DNA from: Nocardioidaceae bacterium
Lineage (GTDB): Bacteria; Actinomycetota; Actinomycetes; Propionibacteriales; Nocardioidaceae
Assembly (NCBI GenBank): GCA_013697585.1
Contig: JACCWP010000227.1
Location: 1 to 40,438 of the forward strand
Length of the DNA: 40,438 bases
Direction: 5' to 3'
The notes beneath the pieces were generated by a model. That model did not search any database. It was not told the origin of the DNA and was given only the letters and a program-made list of their open reading frames with translations. Of the stretch, positions 35,956 to 40,438 are shown one piece after another (positions within the stretch are counted from its first letter, which is position 1; every line of letters starts with the position of its first letter). The translations under genes were made by a program, and so were the position numbers.

Positions 35956-36179
35956 ATGAGCAGCGGGGCGCCCGGCGCCGTCGGGGCCGACGAGATCGGA
36001 CACACCCACGTCGCCGGCGGGGCTGGTCGCCGGAGCCTTCTCGATGGCGCTCGGCGAGTACACGTCGGTTCACTGTGCAGCCGTGATGGCGCAACGCGCT
36101 CCGGCAGCTGCTGTTCGGTGCAGTCGCCGCAGTGGCGACCTACGTGGTCGGAATGGTGATCGGCGTGGGCACCGTCTAG
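35956..36179 (+). pseudogene. VIT1/CCC1-family iron/manganese transporter remnant
   Basis: Pieces of a vacuolar-iron-transporter family gene survive. One is an N-terminal GADEIGHTH; another is SPAGLVAGAFSMALGEYTSV starting at 36011 in a second frame. The C-terminal helix RNALRQLLFGAVAAVATYVV and GMVIGVGTV, ending in TAG at 36177-36179, is in a third frame. The metal-binding domain and most helices are missing. At least two deletions and frame changes are needed, so no transporter is made. The protein predicted from the ATG at 35956 in a single frame resembles nothing. Confidence 0.75.
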
Positions 36180-36228
36180 CGTCAGGTCCCACAGCCATCC
36201 GCGCAGTCGACACCAGCAGGAGACCTCC

Positions 36229-36489
36229 ATGAGCAAGATCGTGACCGTGACCGCCGCAGCGGTGGGCTATGTCCTTGGCGCGCGTGCCGGCCGGGAGCGC
36301 TATGCACAGATCGTCATCAACGCCAAGAAGGTGTGGGGCGATCCGCGCGTGCAGAAGGCCGCCTCCGATGCTCAGCAGGCCGCCGCCGACAAGGCGCCGG
36401 TGGTCAAGGACAAGTTCAACGACCTTGCGAGCAAGGTCAGCGACAAGGCGACCTCGGGCGGGTCGAGCACGTCAGGTACGCCGCGCTGA
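36229..36489 (+). CDS. Small YtxH-like protein
   Basis: This 86-residue protein begins with a short hydrophobic anchor (KIVTVTAAAVGYVLGARAGRER) like those of YtxH-type proteins. The rest is a long charged and Ala-rich helix (AQIVINAKKVWGDPRVQKAA, AAADKAPVVKDKFNDLASKV) and ends in a Ser/Gly/Thr tail. It probably sits at the membrane; no enzymatic motif is present. The start is ATG at 36229 with AGGAGA upstream. Its 3' end overlaps the convergent acyltransferase gene by 18 bases. Confidence 0.75.
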   Translation: MSKIVTVTAAAVGYVLGARAGRERYAQIVINAKKVWGDPRVQKAASDAQQAAADKAPVVKDKFNDLASKVSDKATSGGSSTSGTPR

Positions 36490-37509
36490 TTCGGACGGCG
36501 GGTAGGACGCGATCCAGGCGTCGATCTCGCCCCACCGGTCGAACAGCCAGGCGATGCGTTCGTCGCGCCCGGTCGGGACCTGGTCGGCCCGCCAGAACCA
36601 CCATTGCATGCTGAGCGTCTGGTCCTGCGGGATCGCACGCCACACGTCGCGGAAAGCCACGATGTGCTCCAGGCCCGTGTGGGCGACGAACACCACGTCG
36701 GCGTGGGGCGCGGCGTCCAGCGCTGCCGCAACCCCGCCGGGACGCGGCGGCAGCACGTGCTGCATCGCCTCGGCCCGCTCGGCAGACTCGTCGTGCCCGC
36801 CACGGCGCAGGCTATCGATCGCCCGGAGTCGTCGTCGCGGCGTGAAGTTGCCACCCTCAGGGAAGATCAGGAGGGCGTCCTCCTCGCCGAGGTTGGAGGC
36901 CAGCTTGGCGATTTGGGCCTCTGCTTCGTCACCCGCTCCGGGGCGCACGAACGCGGATCGGAGTCGGTTGAAGTAGACGTCTGTTGCGGGGTCCAGCTGC
37001 AGGCTGTCCTTCATCACCACTCGCGGTCGGCGCAGGTGGTCACGGTTCATCAGAGTCTGCAGCAGCAGCAGGCTGTCCCCTGGGCCGGCGTGGCGGCTGA
37101 GGACGACCATGGCGTTCTCCGACCCGGGCACGCCGTCGTCGAGCGGGCTCCAGGACCGGCCGTCGGTGCGGATGTCGAGCTGAAACAGCCATCGGGCGGC
37201 GTGCACGACAACGTCGAGGCCGATCCGCAGGCTGGTGTGGTGGGCGCGCACAAACTTTGGCCGTGCGACCCAGTAGCCGAAGCCGCTGGCCACCCACAGC
37301 GCCAGCGCTGCCAGCAGCAGCGTCGACTCCACCAGCAGCACCACCACCGCGAATGCCAGCAGTCGGACCCCCCGCATCGGTCCGGGCAGCCACGGTGACG
37401 CAACCAGGGCGACGAGCGCGAGCAGGGGGAGGGTGAGCACGGCAGCAAGGAGCAGCCCGAGGATCGCCACGCCGAGCAGGCGCCTCACCGGCCGAGGCGG
37501 CAACCTCAC
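36472..37509 (-). CDS. PlsC-family membrane acyltransferase
   Basis: This 345-residue protein has two N-terminal membrane helices (LLGVAILGLLLAAVLTLPLL, LLAFAVVVLLVESTLLLAAL) and an acyltransferase domain with the HX4D motif HAGPGD (His140, Asp145) and the substrate motif FPEGGNFTP (216-224). It probably transfers an acyl chain to lysophosphatidic acid or a related lipid at the inner membrane. The start is GTG at 37509, overlapping the patatin stop in GTGA; the patatin is a lipid hydrolase, so the pair may remodel membrane lipids together. Confidence 0.85.
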   Translation of the reverse strand: MRLPPRPVRRLLGVAILGLLLAAVLTLPLLALVALVASPWLPGPMRGVRLLAFAVVVLLVESTLLLAALALWVASGFGYWVARPKFVRAHHTSLRIGLDVVVHAARWLFQLDIRTDGRSWSPLDDGVPGSENAMVVLSRHAGPGDSLLLLQTLMNRDHLRRPRVVMKDSLQLDPATDVYFNRLRSAFVRPGAGDEAEAQIAKLASNLGEEDALLIFPEGGNFTPRRRLRAIDSLRRGGHDESAERAEAMQHVLPPRPGGVAAALDAAPHADVVFVAHTGLEHIVAFRDVWRAIPQDQTLSMQWWFWRADQVPTGRDERIAWLFDRWGEIDAWIASYPPSESARRT

Positions 37510-38345
37510 GGCGCGATCCCGACCGCACGCAGGTAGCTCGTGGTCGCGTCGCGCGCCGACTCGATACGGTCGGGCACGTCGGACAGGTCGCGGTAGCGGA
37601 GCTGGCGCAGCCCGGTGAGTCGCTGTGGGTCGGCACCGGCCGGGAGCACGTGCACGGCGACACCATCGGGCAGGTTGGCCATCGTGGTCGTGAAGCGGTG
37701 CCGACGGGCGATCTCGAAAGCGACGAACCCGACCTCCGACGGACCGCGCGGGGGGCGCAGCGGGGTCTCGACCCGGCCTACCTGCAGGACATAGACGGTG
37801 CGCGCCCCCAGAGCTACGGCGCGGCCGACCGGGATGCTGTCCACCAGCCCTCCGTCGAGGAAGTGCTCACCGTCGATCTCGACCGGCGGCAGCAAGCCGG
37901 GCACTGCACAGCTCGCCAGAACCGCCTCCATCAGCGGGCCGGCGGTGAACCATTGCTCGGTGGCGCGTTCGATGCTCGCGGCGACGCACTGGTACGGCAG
38001 CGCGAGGTCCTCGACCCGCACGTCGCCGAGCGTTGCAGCGAGCAGCTCATTCAGGGCGCTCGCAGGGTGCAGGTGGGTTCGGGTGCGCAACAGCGTCGAC
38101 GCCTGGGCGAGCAGCGAGCCTCCGAACAGATCGCTGTCGGCAAGCTTCTGCCACAGTGAGTGCAGCCGGGCGACCGACGCGTGACCCGGTTCCGCCGCGT
38201 ACATCGCGCCGTTGATCGCGCCCACCGACGTGCCGTAGACCGCGTCCGGCACCACGCCTGCCTCAGCGAGCGCCAGCAGCATGCCGACCTGGCTGACACC
38301 GTGCACGCCGCCACCCCCGAGCACGAACGCCGCGGGGCGGTCCAT
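37506..38345 (-). CDS. Patatin-like phospholipase
   Basis: This 279-residue lipid hydrolase has the oxyanion-hole motif GGGG (10-13), the nucleophile elbow GTSVG with Ser40, and the dyad Asp164 in DGG. This is a complete patatin active site. It probably hydrolyses acyl esters of membrane lipids or storage lipids. The start is ATG at 38345. It is coupled to the PlsC-like gene downstream by a GTGA overlap. Confidence 0.9.
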   Translation of the reverse strand: MDRPAAFVLGGGGVHGVSQVGMLLALAEAGVVPDAVYGTSVGAINGAMYAAEPGHASVARLHSLWQKLADSDLFGGSLLAQASTLLRTRTHLHPASALNELLAATLGDVRVEDLALPYQCVAASIERATEQWFTAGPLMEAVLASCAVPGLLPPVEIDGEHFLDGGLVDSIPVGRAVALGARTVYVLQVGRVETPLRPPRGPSEVGFVAFEIARRHRFTTTMANLPDGVAVHVLPAGADPQRLTGLRQLRYRDLSDVPDRIESARDATTSYLRAVGIAP

Positions 38346-38389
38346 GCCGCCATCGTGTCAGCATTTCCTGGGCCGTCGGTCGGCTGGGG

Positions 38390-39421
38390 TCAGCGGCCGC
38401 GGATGTCACGTGTGCGTTGTTCGATGCCCAGCTCTCCATAGGGATAGTCGGCGACACCGGGACCGCTGGCGTCGTCGAGGCGCTGAGTCTCGTCGGTGCT
38501 GAGCCGCAGGCTCCCCGCGGCGAGGTTGCTCCTGAGCTGTTCGGTGGTGCGGGCGCCGAGGATCACCGACGTCACGGCCGGCCGGTGGGCCAGCCACGCG
38601 AGCGCAACACTCGCCATCGGCACGTCTCGCGTCTTGGCGACGGCACGGACCGCGTCGACCACGTCCCAGGTGCGCGCCAGCGCCGAGCGACGTCCGTACG
38701 CTTCGACGCCCCGCTCGGGGGCCTCGCCGAGTCGGGTCCTGCCGCTAGGCTGCTCGTCTCGGACGTACTTGCCGGTGAGCCAGCCGCCGCCGAGGGGCGA
38801 CCACGGCAGCAGGCCGAGGCCGTTGTCGAGGCAGGCGGGCACGATCTCCCACTCGATCTCCCGTGCCAGCAGGTTGTACTGCGGCTGCACGGTCACCGGA
38901 CGCTGCCAGCCACGGTGCTCAGCCAGGTCGACGGTCTTCTGGATCTGCCATCCGGTGAAGTTGGAGAGGCCGAAGTAGCCGATCTTGCCGGCGGCGACGG
39001 CATCGTCGAAGAAGCGCACGGTCTCGTCGAGCGGTGTCAGCGGGTCCCACCCGTGCACCTGATAGAGGTCGATCGTCTCGACCTGGAGCCGACGCAGCGA
39101 ATCATCCAACGCGCGGGAGAGGTGACGCCGCGACAAGCCGAGCGCGTTGGCGCCATCGGCGGTCGGGAAGCGGCCCTTGCTGGCAACGACGATCTGGTCC
39201 CGCACGTGGTGAGGGGCGGTCGCAAGCCAGCGACCGATGATCGACTCCGACTCGGTGCCCGCGTAAACGTCCGCGGTGTCGACGAGCATTCCGCCCGCAT
39301 CCGCGTAGGTGTCCAGCTGCTCACGTGCGCCCGCCTCGTCGGTCTCGCGCCCGAATGTCATCGTCCCCAGGGCGAAGGTCGAAACGACGCACCCGCTGCG
39401 CCCGAGGGTCCGATGGTCCAC
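38390..39421 (-). CDS. Aldo/keto reductase
   Basis: This 343-residue NADPH-dependent oxidoreductase of the TIM-barrel AKR family has the catalytic tetrad positions Asp and Tyr in VDTADVYAG, Lys in VVASKGRF and His in LYQVHGWD. It also has the NADPH-binding SVILGARTTEQLRSNLAA near the end. It belongs to the YajO/MocA-like branch with broad carbonyl substrates. The start is GTG at 39421, from which TLGRSGCVVSTFALGTMTFG begins the barrel. It stands alone, 115 bases from the IclR gene, in the same direction. Confidence 0.93.
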   Translation of the reverse strand: MDHRTLGRSGCVVSTFALGTMTFGRETDEAGAREQLDTYADAGGMLVDTADVYAGTESESIIGRWLATAPHHVRDQIVVASKGRFPTADGANALGLSRRHLSRALDDSLRRLQVETIDLYQVHGWDPLTPLDETVRFFDDAVAAGKIGYFGLSNFTGWQIQKTVDLAEHRGWQRPVTVQPQYNLLAREIEWEIVPACLDNGLGLLPWSPLGGGWLTGKYVRDEQPSGRTRLGEAPERGVEAYGRRSALARTWDVVDAVRAVAKTRDVPMASVALAWLAHRPAVTSVILGARTTEQLRSNLAAGSLRLSTDETQRLDDASGPGVADYPYGELGIEQRTRDIRGR

Positions 39422-39536
39422 GTCGCCAACGTACGCTGCCGGCTGTGCCGGCTGGGCACCCGTGAGCACCGTGGGTGGTCAACCATCCTTGCGTGGCAGG
39501 AGCTCTCGAGCCTTGGTCTCGAGTTCTCCTGCTGTC

Positions 39537-40296
39537 TCAGGTCAGGTCGGCGGCGAGGGCGGTCGCCGCCTGCCGCAGCAGTGGGACAGCCTGCTGCACG
39601 ACGTCATTGCCCATCCGCGCGGCGGGTCCGGACACTGACAGCGCCAACCCGACTGCGACCTCGGGCACGGTGACAGCCACGCAGCGCACCCCGATCTCCT
39701 GCTCGCCGTCGTCGAGTGCGTACCCGTGCTCGCGTACCCACGCCAGCTGACCGAGCAGCTGGTCGGGATCGGTCACGGTGTGCTCGGTCTGTGCCGGCAT
39801 CCCCGCGCCCCTCGACCAGGGCGCGCGCGCGGTCGGGTGCCAGGTTCGCTGCGAGGGCCTTGCCGACCGCCGTGCAGTGCAACATGACTCGACGACCCAC
39901 CTCGGTGAACATCCGCATTGCGTGCCGAGACGGCACCTGGGCGACGTACACGACTCGGTCGCCGTCGAGCCGGGCCAGGTTGGCCGTCTCGCCGAGGTCG
40001 TCGACCAGCGCGGTCAGGTGGGGGCGGGAGACCGACGTGAGCATCGTCGTGGCGCTCTCGGTGAGCACGAGCAGCCGTGGACCGAGTGCGTACGCCCGCG
40101 ACGGCTCCTGGCGGAGGTAGCCGAGGCCGACCAGGGTGCGGACCAGACGGTGGATCGTGGGAAGTGGAAGGCCGGACACCGCAGCGAGCTGAGACAGTGC
40201 CATGCCGGACCCGCTGTCGGACTCGTTGCGGGCGACAGCTTCGAGCAGTCCGACCGCACGCTCGATCGACTGCACGCCACCGAATGCGCTGGCCAC
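39537..40296 (-). pseudogene. IclR-family regulator with a +1 frameshift
   Basis: The first frame (GTG at 40296) gives the IclR HTH (SIERAVGLLEAVAR, MALSQLAAVSGLPLPTIHRL) and most of the effector domain (ANLARLDGDRVVYVAQVPS, LHCTAVGKALAANLAPDRAR, ALVEGRG). The C-terminal part continues in a different frame: MPAQTEHTVTDPDQLLGQLA, WVREHGYALDDGEQEIGVRC, VAVTVPEVAVGLALSVSGPA. Both are plain IclR sequence. Joining them needs removal of one G from a GGGG run near 39800. The gene is either a recent pseudogene or an assembly error; the effector-binding loop would be lost. Confidence 0.85.
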
Positions 40297-40300
40297 GCGG

Positions 40301-40438
40301 TCACCATCCAGGGACCACGAAGACCAGCCAGGTGACCAGCGGTGCGATCGCGACCATCGAGAACCCCCAGATCATCAGCTGGCGGAAGACGCCGTCCCGA
40401 TTGTCCTCCGGTGCGTTGGCGACGACAAGCGCGCCAGA
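40301..40438 (-). CDS. C-terminal part of an unidentified membrane protein (runs off the window)
   Basis: The last 45 codons of a gene that begins outside the window read NAPEDNRDGVFRQLMIWGFS, then MVAIAPLVTWLVFVVPGW and TGA. The end is one hydrophobic helix preceded by a charged loop, so it is the last segment of a membrane protein. I do not recognise the family from this piece. It reads toward the IclR gene with almost no gap. Confidence 0.55.
   Translation of the reverse strand, partial: SGALVVANAPEDNRDGVFRQLMIWGFSMVAIAPLVTWLVFVVPGW

Overview
The window is high-GC DNA with dense, overlapping genes and many GTG starts. FO synthase (F420 biosynthesis), an F420-dependent luciferase-like oxidoreductase, DtxR/IdeR-type iron boxes, a mycobacterial-type CsoR and actinobacterial ArsR, IclR and LuxR families all point to a chromosomal segment of an actinomycete (Actinomycetota). 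The sequence alone does not settle the genus.

Layout. 1-3.7 kb: the 5' part of fbiC, a 5'-truncated LuxR regulator beside an IS6-like transposase scrap and a tRNA 3'-half remnant, a P-loop kinase and a FAD monooxygenase. 3.8-9.7 kb: a metal/metalloid resistance block with arsM and arsR diverging across a large inverted repeat, a VOC protein, then csoR-copZ-exported His-rich protein-copA behind a CsoR-type operator. 9.8-15.7 kb: a sigma factor/ogt pair, an aromatic-acid-exporter-like protein, a three-His-box desaturase and a GAF-GGDEF-EAL protein. 15.7-20.8 kb: a gntP remnant, an SDR/zinc-ADH pair, a truncated molybdopterin oxidoreductase, a Cys-containing small protein diverging from a DUF4396 membrane protein across a perfect CsoR-like palindrome, and a subtilase scrap.

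20.9-29.1 kb holds the most interesting part: an iron-responsive locus. A Fe3+ ABC importer (fbpABC-like) has two tandem iron boxes in front of it. Downstream on the same strand, behind its own iron box, is an 850-residue protein joining an adenylation domain, a carrier domain and a membrane acyltransferase-3 domain. Its 3' end overlaps an F420-dependent oxidoreductase gene. This suggests an iron-controlled acyl- or aminoacyl-transfer pathway with a reductive step; the product is unknown.

29.1-40.4 kb: a fadA-fadB beta-oxidation pair, DUF1232 and DinB proteins, a TolB fragment, an internally deleted SARP-type regulator, a CDF-like transporter, a PrmC-like methyltransferase, a VIT/CCC1 remnant, a YtxH-like protein, an acyltransferase/patatin pair, an aldo/keto reductase, a frameshifted IclR regulator and the 3' end of a membrane protein gene.

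A recurring theme is decay by internal deletion. At least five loci (gntP, VIT, SARP, molybdopterin oxidoreductase, subtilase) keep recognisable parts of a family but lack the middle or the start, while neighbouring genes are intact.
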